From: Myxococcales bacterium
GTDB lineage: Bacteria; Myxococcota_A; Polyangia; Polyangiales; Houyiibacteriaceae
Length of the DNA: 64,000 bases
Assembly: GCA_019637115.1 (NCBI GenBank)
Contig: JAHBWH010000004.1
Span: forward strand, 43,787 to 107,786
Direction of reading: 5' to 3'
Shown: piece by piece, positions 34,904 through 43,944 of the stretch
Layout of the letters: each line of letters begins with the position of its first letter
How positions within the stretch are numbered: the first letter of the stretch is position 1
The notes under the pieces: model-generated
What the model was told of the DNA's origin: nothing
The model's input: the letters and a program-made list of their open reading frames with translations, nothing else
The model's database searches: none
Position numbers and translations under genes: made by a program

Positions 34904-34983
34904 CGGGAGCGAGAGCGCTTCCCCAGCAAGATCCTACCGCCGTACTTGACGTGCTTACGGAACCGGTCGGAGATCTTGCCTGC
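34900..34983 (-). other. Short open remnant antisense to the end of drmC
   Basis: On the minus strand a frame of 27 codons after a stop reads GKISDRFRKHVKYGGRILLG and ends KRSRSR before a TAG that overlaps the drmC stop by two bases. It has the look of a protein C-terminus, but nothing upstream continues it and no start is present. It may be the trace of a convergent gene lost at the island's right end, or chance. Confidence 0.2.
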
Positions 34984-35026
34984 GCTCTACTCGTTTGGTC
35001 TGCTGACCGGAGACTCTGCGGACCGT

Positions 35027-36310
35027 TCAAGGCGCAGGGGCCAGACGCGGCAAACTTGCGACGTGCGGCGCGCCAGCCGCGCGTGGTCGGCGGGCGCGTC
35101 GCAGGTGCGGACGTCGTCGGGACGGGCCGGACGGCGCTTCCGGTTGTCGGGCCTCCGGTCGTCGGGCTCGCCTCCGGGTGTAGACCGCCAGCAGCGCAAC
35201 GACCAGCGGGGCGAAGAGCGTCGATGGAGCGCCGGCGGCCGCGCAGCCGCTCGGCGCGCGACAGCTGGGATCGGGCGGGACGTCCTCTCCGCGGGTTCCC
35301 TCGGGCGAGCCGGCGGGCGCGGCGTCGAGCCACCTCGACTCGCCGCCGAAGTGTACCCAGTCGAGCGCGCAAGCGTCCTCGTGTGCCTCGCGCGGCGGCG
35401 CGAGCTGCGCGAAGCGGAAGACCGGGGTGAGGCCGAGGTCGTCGTCGACGGCGAAGAGCCCCTCGAGCGAGCACGCGAAGGTCCGTCCTTCGAGCTGCGT
35501 GAGGCACGTCCACTCGTCGCGGCGCGCGCCGGTCGGCGTCCACGCGCTGGGCCCAGCCGACGGCGCGTGCTCCCACACGACGCCATCGACCACGGCGATC
35601 GTCCGCCCCGCGTGCGCGATGGGCCCGAGCACGAGCTCGCCCGAGGGACCAGGCTCGAACCCGCCCGTCGCGTGGCGGAGCCGCCCGAGCGTGCGGGTCT
35701 CGGTCGTCACGAGGAGCCAGATCGCGTCGGCGTCGCCGCCGCGGATCGCGACGCGGTCGGCGGCCTCGAGGGGGAGCGGCTCGCACGCGTCGAGTCGGCA
35801 GAGGGTCGGAGGGTCGCTCGCCACCGCCCAGACCTCGCCCGCGACGACCTCGAGATGGTCGGGGTGCACGGGGAGGGGCCATCGGGTCGGCTCACCGTGG
35901 CGGAGGATCACGGAGCGGCGCTCCCCCTCGCGTTCGCGCGCGAGCACCCAGAGGGTCGCGCCGTCGATGGCGACGTCGCGCACCTGCCAGGCCGCGAGCT
36001 GCTCGTCGCGCGCGAGCTCGTCACGCGAGGGCGACGAGAGATGGAGCTCGCCGAGATCGAGCACCACGACGCGGCCGTCCGCGAGCGCGAAGCTGCGCGC
36101 CAGCTCGTTCCCGGTCCAGAGGCTCGGGCAGAGGTACGCGAACGTGCGGTAGCCGTAGCGCGGGTCGCAGCCCGCCTCGGCGAGGCCGACGTTGGTCCGC
36201 AGCAGCCAGGGCGCGCCGTCGCGGAGCGCGAGGACGTCGAGCACGGCGGGGGCCGGGCCGTGCGCGCGGGCCACGTCGACGCCGCTCAGCAGCAAGAGCG
36301 AGAGCGTCAT
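35027..36310 (-). CDS. Exported protein with MYXO-CTERM-like tail
   Basis: About 427 residues from ATG 36310, beginning with a hydrophobic secretion segment (MTLSLLLLSGVDVARAHG); a GTG at 36481 is an alternative. The body repeats short strand-rich units (GRTIAVVDGVVWEHAP, RTFACSLEGLFAVDDD) suggestive of a beta-propeller. Near the end, CRAPSGC is followed by a membrane span (FAPLVVALLAVY) and TRRR, the Cys-hydrophobic-Arg plan of myxobacterial surface-sorting tails. Unusually, about 48 further Arg/Pro-rich residues follow the Arg cluster, and this extra part is similar in DNA to the head of the CPBP gene, so the natural stop was probably lost. Function unknown. Confidence 0.6.
   Translation of the reverse strand: MTLSLLLLSGVDVARAHGPAPAVLDVLALRDGAPWLLRTNVGLAEAGCDPRYGYRTFAYLCPSLWTGNELARSFALADGRVVVLDLGELHLSSPSRDELARDEQLAAWQVRDVAIDGATLWVLAREREGERRSVILRHGEPTRWPLPVHPDHLEVVAGEVWAVASDPPTLCRLDACEPLPLEAADRVAIRGGDADAIWLLVTTETRTLGRLRHATGGFEPGPSGELVLGPIAHAGRTIAVVDGVVWEHAPSAGPSAWTPTGARRDEWTCLTQLEGRTFACSLEGLFAVDDDLGLTPVFRFAQLAPPREAHEDACALDWVHFGGESRWLDAAPAGSPEGTRGEDVPPDPSCRAPSGCAAAGAPSTLFAPLVVALLAVYTRRRARRPEARQPEAPSGPSRRRPHLRRARRPRAAGAPHVASLPRLAPAP
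35058..35338 (+). repeat. Right copy of imperfect direct repeat flanking the defence island
   Basis: Pairs with 11698-11962 in direct orientation with the anchor words GCGACGTGCGGCGCGCC and GGCGTCGAGCCACCTCGA at its ends. It lies inside the C-terminal coding part of the gene at 35027-36310. A few indels separate the copies, so duplication is not recent. Confidence 0.75.
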
Positions 36311-36495
36311 CCACGCCCAGCGCGCGACGCGCGCCCACCCGCGGACGTCGCCGCGAATGCCCCGGTCGACGAGCGAGGAGCGTCGCGCCTCTTCCGCGAG
36401 GAAGGTGCGCTCGGGGAAGGCTACGCCGCCGCCCGGGCGGCTCGTGAGCGCGACCCCGAGGTTGGCGGCCGACCACACCACGACCGCGCGAGGGC

Positions 36496-38166
36496 TCACC
36501 GCGCGACGCCGCACCCAGCGAGGCGCTCGTCGCAGGTGCCGGCCTCGACGACGGGCGCGGCGCACTCGACGACCGCGTCCCATTGGCGTCCGCAGGTCGT
36601 CTGCAGGCAGCGCTCGGCCGAGCCCTCGAGGACGACGGCGTTCGTCACGCAATGACGCAGGCACGCCTGCGCGAGGAGGAGCTGGCCACCGCACGAGGTC
36701 TGCGTGCAGCGGATGAGCGCGTCGACGTTGCAGAGCAGGCAACCATCATCGGCTTGCTCGCAGCCCCAGAGGCACTCGAAGTCCGAGCGATCGCACGCCG
36801 CGAGGCACGCGGCGGTCGCCGCCTCGCAGCTCGGCGCGGGCGCCGTGTCGTGGTCGTGCTCTTCGGCGACGTAGAGGAGGCACATCTCGTCGAGCGTGCC
36901 CTCGCCCCATTGGACGCGCCGAGGCTCGACCTGCACCCCGTTGACGACGGGCTGGTTGTCGGCCGAGTTGTCGTAGGTACACGTCAGGCGGATGCCGTCT
37001 CCTGGCCCGAGCACGAGCGGCTCGGCCAGCGTGTAGCTCTGCTGCCACCCGAAGTCCCACCGCGGGATGTCGAGCGAGCACTCCTCGGCGCCGCCGGCGC
37101 GAACGACCTCGACCTGGAAGCTCGTCCCGAGCAGGTGCATGTGCGCGGTCAGCGCCGAGATCGTGATCGGTGTCTCCCGCCAGTTGCCGTAGACGCGCGA
37201 GTGGACGGAGCGCTCGGCGCCCGCGGGGATGTCGAGATCGAGGATCGGGACGGGCCGCGTCGCGATCGCGCGCTCCACGGGGGTCGTGGTCAGGCGCATC
37301 GCGAAGGTGGTCCGGTCCGGCTCGGGGTCTCCGCCGAGCAGGTTGTAGTGAACCTGCATGACGACCTTGCTGCCGGCCCGGATGGGGATGCCGACGCCCG
37401 CGGGGTAGATGGCCGGTTGGAGACCCGGCACCCACGCGCCGAGCTGCGTGGAGAGGTTCGACTCGAGGCCGGGGAGCGGGCCGCCGAAGCAGGTGTAGCC
37501 CGGACCGGGCGTGCTCTCGTCGAGCGCGAGCGCGTGCGGCACGCTCGACGGGGAGATCGCATAGACCAGCACGTGGTGGACGATCGGGACCACGTCGGGG
37601 ATCACCGTGCTCGCCGTGAGGTAGACGTCCTCGTCGAAGTCCATGTCGAGGACGAAGCAGCGGTAGTCGTCGGGGGAGGCGGGGCTTGGGACATAGCCCT
37701 CCGCGATGCGGGCCTCGTGGGTGGCCTCGAAGGTCGGCGGCGGCGGGAGATCGATCGGGGTGGCCGTGGCGGGGTCGCCCTCGGGCATGCCGCCCGCGAC
37801 CCACGCCGAGAACGTCGCGATCTCCTCGTCGGTCAGCACGCGCGCGCCGACGAGGTCGTTGCACGCGGGGTCGGGCATCCACGGCGGCATCTGGCGCCGC
37901 TCGATGGCGAGCCCGGCGACGCCGCCGCGCGCCGAGAGGCGCTCGTAGGTGTCGAAGGGGTCGGGCCCGATGCCGCCCTCGGCGTGGCAGCCGAGGCAGT
38001 GGCGCGCGACGATCGGCGCGACGTCCTGGTGGTAGGTCGGCACGGGGGTCGCCGTGCCGCTGTCACCCGTGCGGGCGGGGCCGTCTCCGTCGCCGCTCGG
38101 GCAGGCCGTGAGCCCAAGCGCCAGCGTGAGGACGAAGGAGAGACGAGCCCAACTGCGGTTCATCAT
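36496..38166 (-). CDS. Lipoprotein copper type II monooxygenase with N-terminal haem-c motif
   Basis: About 556 residues; lipobox LGLTAC (Cys 22). A cytochrome-c site CLGCH (57-61) with distal PPWMPD follows, then the two-domain peptidylglycine/dopamine-monooxygenase-like core: VPIVHHVLVY and MQVHYNLLGG supply paired His ligands, TAHMHLLGTSF the second copper site. The C-terminal 100 residues are Cys-rich (CEAATAACLAACDRSDFECL). Such cytochrome-monooxygenase fusions are frequent in myxobacterial periplasms; the substrate is unknown. The adjacent ATG at 38163 is equally possible as start. It lies 186 bp upstream, on the same strand, of the tailed exported protein. Confidence 0.78.
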   Translation of the reverse strand: MMNRSWARLSFVLTLALGLTACPSGDGDGPARTGDSGTATPVPTYHQDVAPIVARHCLGCHAEGGIGPDPFDTYERLSARGGVAGLAIERRQMPPWMPDPACNDLVGARVLTDEEIATFSAWVAGGMPEGDPATATPIDLPPPPTFEATHEARIAEGYVPSPASPDDYRCFVLDMDFDEDVYLTASTVIPDVVPIVHHVLVYAISPSSVPHALALDESTPGPGYTCFGGPLPGLESNLSTQLGAWVPGLQPAIYPAGVGIPIRAGSKVVMQVHYNLLGGDPEPDRTTFAMRLTTTPVERAIATRPVPILDLDIPAGAERSVHSRVYGNWRETPITISALTAHMHLLGTSFQVEVVRAGGAEECSLDIPRWDFGWQQSYTLAEPLVLGPGDGIRLTCTYDNSADNQPVVNGVQVEPRRVQWGEGTLDEMCLLYVAEEHDHDTAPAPSCEAATAACLAACDRSDFECLWGCEQADDGCLLCNVDALIRCTQTSCGGQLLLAQACLRHCVTNAVVLEGSAERCLQTTCGRQWDAVVECAAPVVEAGTCDERLAGCGVAR

Positions 38167-38244
38167 GGGCGAAAGGGTGCCATAGACGGTCACAATACTG
38201 CGAGCGTTGCCCGAGAAATCCGGGCGACGAGGCCCTACGCGCCG

Positions 38245-39288
38245 TCAATCACCGAGGATCTCGGCGACGAGGCCCGCGCCCGCTTCGCTCGGGGAGAGGC
38301 CCTCGAGCGCCGCGCGCACCTCTTCGTCCGCGACGCCGCGGGTCACGAAGCGGAGCGCCGCGTCCACGAGGCGCGCGGGATCGTCCGCGAGCGGATCGAC
38401 CTCGGAGAGCGCCGCGAGCAGGTGGCGCGCGTGCTCACGGGCGAGCTCGTCGACGCAGGCGTCGAGGTGCGCGACGCCATCGCTGTCGACGTCGCCTGTG
38501 TCGCGGTCGCTGCCCTCGCGCACCTCCAGCTCTTCGCCGACCTCCCCGTCGTCGTCGAGCGCTTCCGCCGTGTGTCGGAGCACCGTCGGGCAGCAGAGGC
38601 GGCCGATCGCGGGCGGCAGCCACGCAGGCGCCTCGTCGGCGGAGGGAAGCTCGCGCGCGAGGCGGACGGAGGTCTCGCTCGCGCCGGGGTGGGTTCGAGC
38701 GAACGCGGCGCGCACGCGCTCGAGCCTCGCGAGGTCGACGGAGCCCGTCGCGACGGCGCCGAGAGGGGTCGGGCGCGCGATCCCGCGCACGAGCGTGCCG
38801 CCGACGCACCGTCCGTCGGGCTCGAAGCGCACGGGACCCGCGGGGACGAGCCGCGCGTCGGCCGCGAGGAGGGTGACGGCGACGGGCGCTGCGAGCTCGA
38901 GGGGCGCGGAGAGGGCGCCGTCGACGGCGAGAGCGAGGGCGATCGACGTGCAGAGCGAGGGGAGGGCGGCGGGGTCGGGCGGGAGGCGCGCGCCGCCCGG
39001 ATCGAGCGCGCCGCCGACGACCCGGCGGAGGTCGGCGCCGACGGTGGGCAGCACGAGCACCCGGACGACGGCGTGAGGGTCGCCTGGGAGGAAGCGCTGC
39101 AACGCGGCGCGCACGGTGGCGAGATCCTGCGCGAGGTCGCTCGGAAGCGGCGGCGGCTCGTACGCTTTCCACGCCTCGAAGCGCGTGCGTCGGGCGAGCG
39201 AGAGCAGCGCGCGCGTGGTCGTCGAGCCTGGTCGCGGACGCAGCAGGTCGGCGGGCGGGCTCGGCCGGAAGGTCTTCGCGGAGGTCAC
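38245..39288 (-). CDS. Hypothetical protein of about 347 residues
   Basis: Start taken at GTG 39288, the only initiator giving a protein that does not run into msrA. The sequence is alpha-rich with few motifs: KTFRPSPPADLLRPRPG at the front, VVRVLVLPTVGADLRRVVGG in the middle, a CC pair in GRLCCPTVLRH, and an acidic stretch (DRDTGDVDSDG) towards the end. There is no signal peptide or membrane span. I do not recognise a family. It is divergent from msrA across a 189-bp spacer. Codon bias supports coding. Confidence 0.55.
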   Translation of the reverse strand: MTSAKTFRPSPPADLLRPRPGSTTTRALLSLARRTRFEAWKAYEPPPLPSDLAQDLATVRAALQRFLPGDPHAVVRVLVLPTVGADLRRVVGGALDPGGARLPPDPAALPSLCTSIALALAVDGALSAPLELAAPVAVTLLAADARLVPAGPVRFEPDGRCVGGTLVRGIARPTPLGAVATGSVDLARLERVRAAFARTHPGASETSVRLARELPSADEAPAWLPPAIGRLCCPTVLRHTAEALDDDGEVGEELEVREGSDRDTGDVDSDGVAHLDACVDELAREHARHLLAALSEVDPLADDPARLVDAALRFVTRGVADEEVRAALEGLSPSEAGAGLVAEILGD

Positions 39289-39327
39289 CCCCGGACCATG
39301 CGCCGACGCGGTCGGGGCGCCACCCAC

Positions 39328-39453
39328 GGATTGACGCGGCGCGGTAGAGGGGATCGCGGGGGGTCGTTTGCCCGCCGCGCTCACGGTCCTGAACCGGCAC
39401 CGTCGATCGGCCGCGGAGCCCCTCGGTTCGCCGGCCCCGGATTGACGCGGCGC
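39328..39453. promoter_or_regulatory. 15-bp direct repeat pair in the divergent msrA promoter region
   Basis: GGATTGACGCGGCGC occurs at 39328-39342 and again at 39439-39453, in the spacer between the divergent gene starting at 39288 and msrA starting at 39478. The second copy ends 24 bases before the msrA ATG. TTGACG inside each copy could serve as a -35 element. Position and exact repetition suggest a shared operator or promoter; no regulator is known. Confidence 0.35.
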
Positions 39454-39477
39454 CCCGACGTTCCCACGAACCAGGGT

Positions 39478-40164
39478 ATGCCCCTCCCGTTGCGCTCGAG
39501 CGCGCTCCTCTTCGCGGTGCTCTCTTGCGGCAGCAACGCCGCGGATCCGGCGGCCCGGCGCGCCGACCCCTCGGGTGGGAGCGTGGCCGCGGAGGGCACG
39601 CCGCGACCTGGCGAGCGCGCCGATCCGCCACGCGCGGGGCTCGCCGTCGCGGTCTTCGCGGGCGGCTGCTTCTGGTGCATGGAGCACCCCTTCGAGCGCC
39701 TCGACGGGGTCGGAGAGGTGCTCTCCGGGTACACGGGCGGGCGCGAGCGGGCGCCGACCTACGAGCAGGTGTCGTCGGGCCGCACGAGCCACCTCGAGGC
39801 CGTGCGCGTGGTCTACGACCCCGAGCGGGTGAGCTACGAGCGGCTGCTCGAGGTCTTCTGGCACAACGTCGATCCGACCCAGGACGACGGGCAGTTCTGC
39901 GACCGCGGGGCGCAATACCGGACCGCGATCTTCGTCGCGACGCCGGAGGAGCGCCGCCTGGCCGAGGAGAGCAAGCGGCGCGTCGCGGCCCGGCTCGGTC
40001 GCCGCGTGGCGACCGAGATCCGCGCCGCGGGCGACTTCTGGGTCGCCGAGGCCTACCACCAGGACTTCTACCGGACGAACCCGGTCCGCTATCAGAGCTA
40101 CCGGAGCGGCTGCGGGCGCGACGCGCGCCTCCGCGAGCTCTGGGGGGACGACGCGGGTCATTGA
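39478..40164 (+). CDS. msrA: Peptide-methionine (S)-S-oxide reductase MsrA, lipoprotein form
   Basis: A 228-residue protein. LLFAVLSCGSN is a lipobox with Cys 17, so the enzyme is probably anchored in the periplasm. The catalytic motif GGCFWCMEHPFE (Cys 64) and SGYTGG are those of MsrA, and QDDGQFCDRGAQYRTAIF and AEAYHQDFY complete the substrate pocket. It reduces methionine-S-sulfoxide in exported proteins. The msrB gene follows 62 bp downstream on the same strand, also with an export signal, giving a paired repair unit for the envelope. Confidence 0.93.
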   Translation: MPLPLRSSALLFAVLSCGSNAADPAARRADPSGGSVAAEGTPRPGERADPPRAGLAVAVFAGGCFWCMEHPFERLDGVGEVLSGYTGGRERAPTYEQVSSGRTSHLEAVRVVYDPERVSYERLLEVFWHNVDPTQDDGQFCDRGAQYRTAIFVATPEERRLAEESKRRVAARLGRRVATEIRAAGDFWVAEAYHQDFYRTNPVRYQSYRSGCGRDARLRELWGDDAGH

Positions 40165-40226
40165 CTCGCGCGAGTCCGGGGCTCGTTCGACGAACGGGCC
40201 TCGGACGCCGCACACTGGAGCACGAG

Positions 40227-40790
40227 ATGATCCTTCGCCGACGCACCTTCCTCACCTCGCTCGCCGTCGCCCCCGCGGCGCTCGCGTGCTCGCCGACGCC
40301 GCAGGTCGGAGCGCAGTCAGGCGCCGGAGGGGGGGCGGGAGAGTGGCCGGGTCCCTCGTCGCCCGTCTCGTACGTCACCCACCCGCCGCCTCGCGTCGGC
40401 TCGCGGCTCGAGCTCGACGACGACGAGTGGCGGCGCCGGCTCACCCGCGAGCAGTACCGGATCCTGCGCCAAGAGGGCACCGAGCGACCCTACTCGAGCC
40501 CGCTCAACGCGGAGCACCGCGCCGGCGCCTTCCACTGCGCGGGCTGCGGCGCGCCGCTCTATCACTCGCGGGACAAATTCGACTCGGGCACGGGCTGGCC
40601 CTCGTTCACGCGGCCGATCGAGCGCGGCCGGGTGCACGAGAAGCCCGACCGCTCCCTCGGCATGGTGCGGGTGGAGGTCGAGTGCGCGCGCTGTGACGGA
40701 CACCTCGGCCACGTCTTCGAGGACGGGCCGAGACCGACCGGGCGACGCCACTGCATCAACGGCGTGTCCCTCGAGCTCGTCCCGAGCTGA
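40227..40790 (+). CDS. msrB: Peptide-methionine (R)-S-oxide reductase MsrB, Tat-type lipoprotein
   Basis: A 187-residue protein with GGAG six bases before ATG. The N-terminus ILRRRTFLTSLAVAPAALAC combines a twin-arginine motif with a lipobox, pointing to Tat export and lipid anchoring. MsrB features: zinc CxxC pairs CAGC and CARC, GTGWPSF, and the catalytic Cys in RHCINGVSL. It repairs methionine-R-sulfoxide, complementing MsrA next door. Confidence 0.93.
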   Translation: MILRRRTFLTSLAVAPAALACSPTPQVGAQSGAGGGAGEWPGPSSPVSYVTHPPPRVGSRLELDDDEWRRRLTREQYRILRQEGTERPYSSPLNAEHRAGAFHCAGCGAPLYHSRDKFDSGTGWPSFTRPIERGRVHEKPDRSLGMVRVEVECARCDGHLGHVFEDGPRPTGRRHCINGVSLELVPS

Positions 40791-40846
40791 CGCCGCGCGC
40801 CGCGCTCGCCAGCGGACGCTCCTTCCACGGTGGGGCCCCAGGACGG

Positions 40847-41884
40847 TCAGCTCGCGAGGAGCGCCGACTGGTCGCCGGGATCGAAGTAGGCGCGGTCGAT
40901 GGCGCCGCAGATCGCCGTCGTCGTGTCGATGACGTGGGTGAGCTCGGCGTGGATGCTCTCGCCGAAGATCGCGTCGATGTCTCGCGCGCGGAGGCGCTCG
41001 AGGAGCCCGTCCAGCATCGCCGCGGGCTCGTCGCCGAGATCCGGTCGGCCCTCCTGGCGGATGCGCTCGAGCGTCGAGCGCGCGCGGAGCAGGCAGCCGA
41101 GCACGCTGCGTGGGAGGGCGGGGTCTTGGAGCAAGAACGCCGCGATGGAGCGCCCGTCGGGGCTGCTCGGGACGCGCTTGTAATATGCCTCGCTCGCGCT
41201 GCACGAGTAGAGGAGCGCGCTCCACTGCGCGAGCTCGACGGGGGACTCGTGATCGGGGCGCGAGGGGCCGAGCGTGTGGTGCTTCACGTCCAGCATGCGC
41301 GCCGTCTGGCTCGCCCGCTCGAGCCACATGCCGAGGCGCATGAAGTCGAGCGGCTCCTCGTCGAGCAGCGTCTGCTCGCTCAGGCCGAGGAAGAGGTCGC
41401 AGCCGTCGCGGAGGCGCTTGTAGAAGAGATCGCGGTCGCTCGCGTAGCGTCGGCGGGCCTTCGCGCTGCCGAGGTCGACCCAGAGGTCGTTGAGCGTCTC
41501 CCACATCTCGAGGCTGATGACCTCGCGCGTCGTGCGCGCGTTCTCGCGGGCCCAGCGGAGCGAGGTGAGGAGCGAGACCGGGCTGCGCTCGTCCCACGTG
41601 AGGTAGGCCTCGACGACCTCACCGTCGTCGCGCAGGTCCGCGAGCGGTCGCGGGGGCACGCTCGCGCGCTTCTTGCGCGGCGGGTCGAAACCTCCGGCGA
41701 GGCAGAGCTCGGTGAAGCGAGGCTCTTCGCCCGTGACGATGATCAGCGGGAACCACCGGTCGGCGACGCCCTCCGGCACGTCGAGGAGGAACGAGCGGTT
41801 CACCCGGAGCAGGCGCGCGAGGTTCTCGACGCGCTCGACGTAGCGGTGCATCCAGAAGCAGCACCCGGCGACGCGAGAGATCAT
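40847..41884 (-). CDS. Alpha-E domain protein
   Basis: A 345-residue helical protein; GGAGGTGG lies seven bases before ATG 41884. It opens [26 protein letters not shown], the usual start of alpha-E proteins (compare SR.A..LFW.GRY.ERAE), has [15 protein letters not shown] in the middle, and a second ER helix ([18 protein letters not shown]). Alpha-E genes accompany circularly permuted ATP-grasp ligases, as here, where the ATG overlaps the ligase stop by four bases. They are thought to form a peptide-ligating system; the product is unknown. Confidence 0.88.
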   Translation of the reverse strand: MISRVAGCCFWMHRYVERVENLARLLRVNRSFLLDVPEGVADRWFPLIIVTGEEPRFTELCLAGGFDPPRKKRASVPPRPLADLRDDGEVVEAYLTWDERSPVSLLTSLRWARENARTTREVISLEMWETLNDLWVDLGSAKARRRYASDRDLFYKRLRDGCDLFLGLSEQTLLDEEPLDFMRLGMWLERASQTARMLDVKHHTLGPSRPDHESPVELAQWSALLYSCSASEAYYKRVPSSPDGRSIAAFLLQDPALPRSVLGCLLRARSTLERIRQEGRPDLGDEPAAMLDGLLERLRARDIDAIFGESIHAELTHVIDTTTAICGAIDRAYFDPGDQSALLAS

Positions 41885-43581
41885 CGGCCCACCTCCTCCG
41901 AGCTCCGCCCGACCCCACCGTCCGCATCGACCGAGCCCGCGGCATCGACAGCGCCCGGAGCACCGATGGAGCCCGCGGCATCGACCGCGCCCGCGGCACC
42001 AACCGAGTCGTCGCTCGCGAGCACCCACGTGTCCTTGCTGCCGCCGCCCTGGCTCGAGTTCACGACGTAGCTGCCCTCCTTGAGCGCGACCCGCGAGAGG
42101 CCGCCGGGGAGCACCCACGTGCTCTTGCCCGTCACGACGTAGGGCCGGAGATCGACGCGGCGCGGCGCGATGCCCTTCTTCGTGAGCGTCGGGCAGGTGC
42201 TGAGCTCGACGACGGGCTGCGCCACGTAGCTGCGCGGCTTCTCCCGGAGCTGCGTGGCGAACTCGGCGCGCTCCTTCTTCGTCGAGCGAGGGCCGAAGAG
42301 CATCCCGTAGCCGCCCGACGCGTCGACCTCCTTGACCACCATGTGCTCGAGGTTCGCGAGCACGTGCGAGAGGTGATCGGAGCGCGAGCAGTGGTACGTC
42401 TCGACCTGGCCCAGGATCGGGTCCTCGCCGAGGTAGTAGCGGATGAGCTCGGGCACGAAGGGGTAGACCGCCTTGTCGTCGGCGCAGCCGTTGCCGAGCC
42501 CGTTGGCGAGCACGACGTTGCCCTTCGCGTACGCCCGCACGACCCCGGGGACGCCGAGCAAGCTGTCGGCGCGGAAGACGGTCGGGTCGAGGAAGTCGTC
42601 GTCGATGCGGCGGTAGAGCACGTCGATGCGGCGAGGCCCCTTCGTCGTCTTCACGTAGACGCGATCGTCGTGCACGAAGAGGTCGCTACCCTGGACGAGC
42701 ATCGAGCCCATGCGCCGCGCGAGGAAGCTGTGCTCGAAGTACGCGCTGTTGTAGTGGCCGGGCGTGAGCACCGCGAGGGTGCCGTCGCCCCCGGCGAGCG
42801 AGCGCAGACCGTCGCGGAGCTTCTGCGGGTAGGCGTCCACGTTCCGCACCCGCACCTTCGTGAAGAGGTTCGGGAAGACGCGCTTCATCACCAGGCGGTT
42901 CTCGAGCACGTACGAGACACCGCTCGGGGTCCGCAGGTTGTCCTCGAGGACGAGGAAGTCGCCGGTGGGCCCCCGCACGAGGTCGATGCCGGCCACGTGC
43001 ACGTAGACGGGGTCGGCGCCGCGGGGGCCGGGCGGGCGCACGCCCTTCATCGCCGAGAGGTAGCCCGTCGAGCCCTTCACGATGTCCTCGGCGACCGGCG
43101 CGTTGCGCGCGCGGAAGACGCGCTCGTCGCCGTAGACGTCCGCCAAGAAGAGGTTCAGCGCGCGGACGCGCTGCTCGAGGCCGCGCTCGAGCACCTGCCA
43201 CTCCTTCGCGCCGACGATCCGCGGGATGACGTCGAAGGGGAAGATCTTCTCCGTCCCGCGGCGGTCGCCGTAGACCCGAAAGGTGATGCCGCTTTGCAGG
43301 AACGCGCCGTCGGCGAGGCGCTGCCGAAGCCGAAGCTCCTGCTCGCCGATGGCGTCGATGCCCCGCACGACGGGGCCGATGCCCGAACGCGCGCGCCCGG
43401 TGTCCGCGAAGAGCTCGTCGTAGGTGCCTTCGAGCGGCGTGTAACCCGAGAAGACGGGGGCGCGCGGCCTCTTGCCTCGCGGGGCCGACTCGCCTCGGTC
43501 GGGGCGGCGACCCGCCCCTGTCGGCGTCGCCGTGCTCGTCTCGTCCTTCCGCCGCCTGGGTGCCTGCTTGGCGCTCGCCAC
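41881..43581 (-). CDS. Circularly permuted ATP-grasp protein
   Basis: A 566-residue protein from GTG 43581. The core shows the type 2 circularly permuted ATP-grasp signatures: [116 protein letters not shown] and [14 protein letters not shown]. The Lys-rich N-terminal 40 residues look disordered. After [13 protein letters not shown] the protein carries an Ala/Gly/Asp/Val-rich tail (from about residue 526) built of short repeats, absent from typical members. It is coupled to the alpha-E gene. Confidence 0.88.
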   Translation of the reverse strand: MASAKQAPRRRKDETSTATPTGAGRRPDRGESAPRGKRPRAPVFSGYTPLEGTYDELFADTGRARSGIGPVVRGIDAIGEQELRLRQRLADGAFLQSGITFRVYGDRRGTEKIFPFDVIPRIVGAKEWQVLERGLEQRVRALNLFLADVYGDERVFRARNAPVAEDIVKGSTGYLSAMKGVRPPGPRGADPVYVHVAGIDLVRGPTGDFLVLEDNLRTPSGVSYVLENRLVMKRVFPNLFTKVRVRNVDAYPQKLRDGLRSLAGGDGTLAVLTPGHYNSAYFEHSFLARRMGSMLVQGSDLFVHDDRVYVKTTKGPRRIDVLYRRIDDDFLDPTVFRADSLLGVPGVVRAYAKGNVVLANGLGNGCADDKAVYPFVPELIRYYLGEDPILGQVETYHCSRSDHLSHVLANLEHMVVKEVDASGGYGMLFGPRSTKKERAEFATQLREKPRSYVAQPVVELSTCPTLTKKGIAPRRVDLRPYVVTGKSTWVLPGGLSRVALKEGSYVVNSSQGGGSKDTWVLASDDSVGAAGAVDAAGSIGAPGAVDAAGSVDADGGVGRSSEEVGR

Positions 43582-43781
43582 GTCGCCGACGGTACCACGG
43601 CGCTCTCGCGCGCACGCACTGATCGGCGCTCCGCGGTCAGGAAACAAAGCCGAAACATCGGCGCGCTCGGATCCGAAAGGGCCCGCGAAGGGCCTCATCG
43701 GAGCCGCCCCACCGGAGCCTCGACAGCGCGCCTCGAGCGCGGGGCGCATGGGCGCGCTCGGTGCGACGGAGTCGGCGACGG

Positions 43782-43944
43782 GTGCCCCCAACCCGAAGTT
43801 CGTTCCGGGTATCCGCGGCCCTCGACGCGGATCTCGCTCGCCGACCTCCTCGAATAGGCTTTGGCCTGTCCTTCGTCGGCGCGGCAAACGACCTCCACGC
43901 CGATCATCCACGGCAACCCGGAACGAACGTCGGGTTGGGGGCAC
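43782..43944 (+). mobile_element. 163-bp MITE-like element, copy A
   Basis: Bounded by GTGCCCCCAACCCGAAGTTC and its inverted counterpart; the terminal inverted repeats match over 29 bp with one mismatch. It has no coding capacity. Compared with copy B (58008-58170, opposite orientation) only three of 163 positions differ. The right end abuts the TAG stop of the minus-strand transporter gene, sharing one base with it. The remaining spacer from 43582 to 43781 shows nothing else. Confidence 0.85.

Larger units (their letters stand above)
11963..35057. mobile_element. Defence island carrying an expanded class 1 DISARM operon
   Basis: The segment lies between the two imperfect direct repeats. It contains only same-strand defence genes plus a non-coding left border and is lower in GC than the flanks (hand counts: 32/60 at 20161-20220 and 36/60 at 21661-21720, against 47/60 at 56581-56640). 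No integrase, tRNA or transposase that could move it is intact, so it is a genomic island with unknown mobilisation route, not a demonstrated transposon. Confidence 0.65.

Noticed and set aside
41885..43581. Separate protein in the alternative minus-strand frames overlapping the ATP-grasp gene
   Set aside because: These frames translate to Arg/Ala-rich sequence without motifs, while the chosen frame shows all ATP-grasp signatures.
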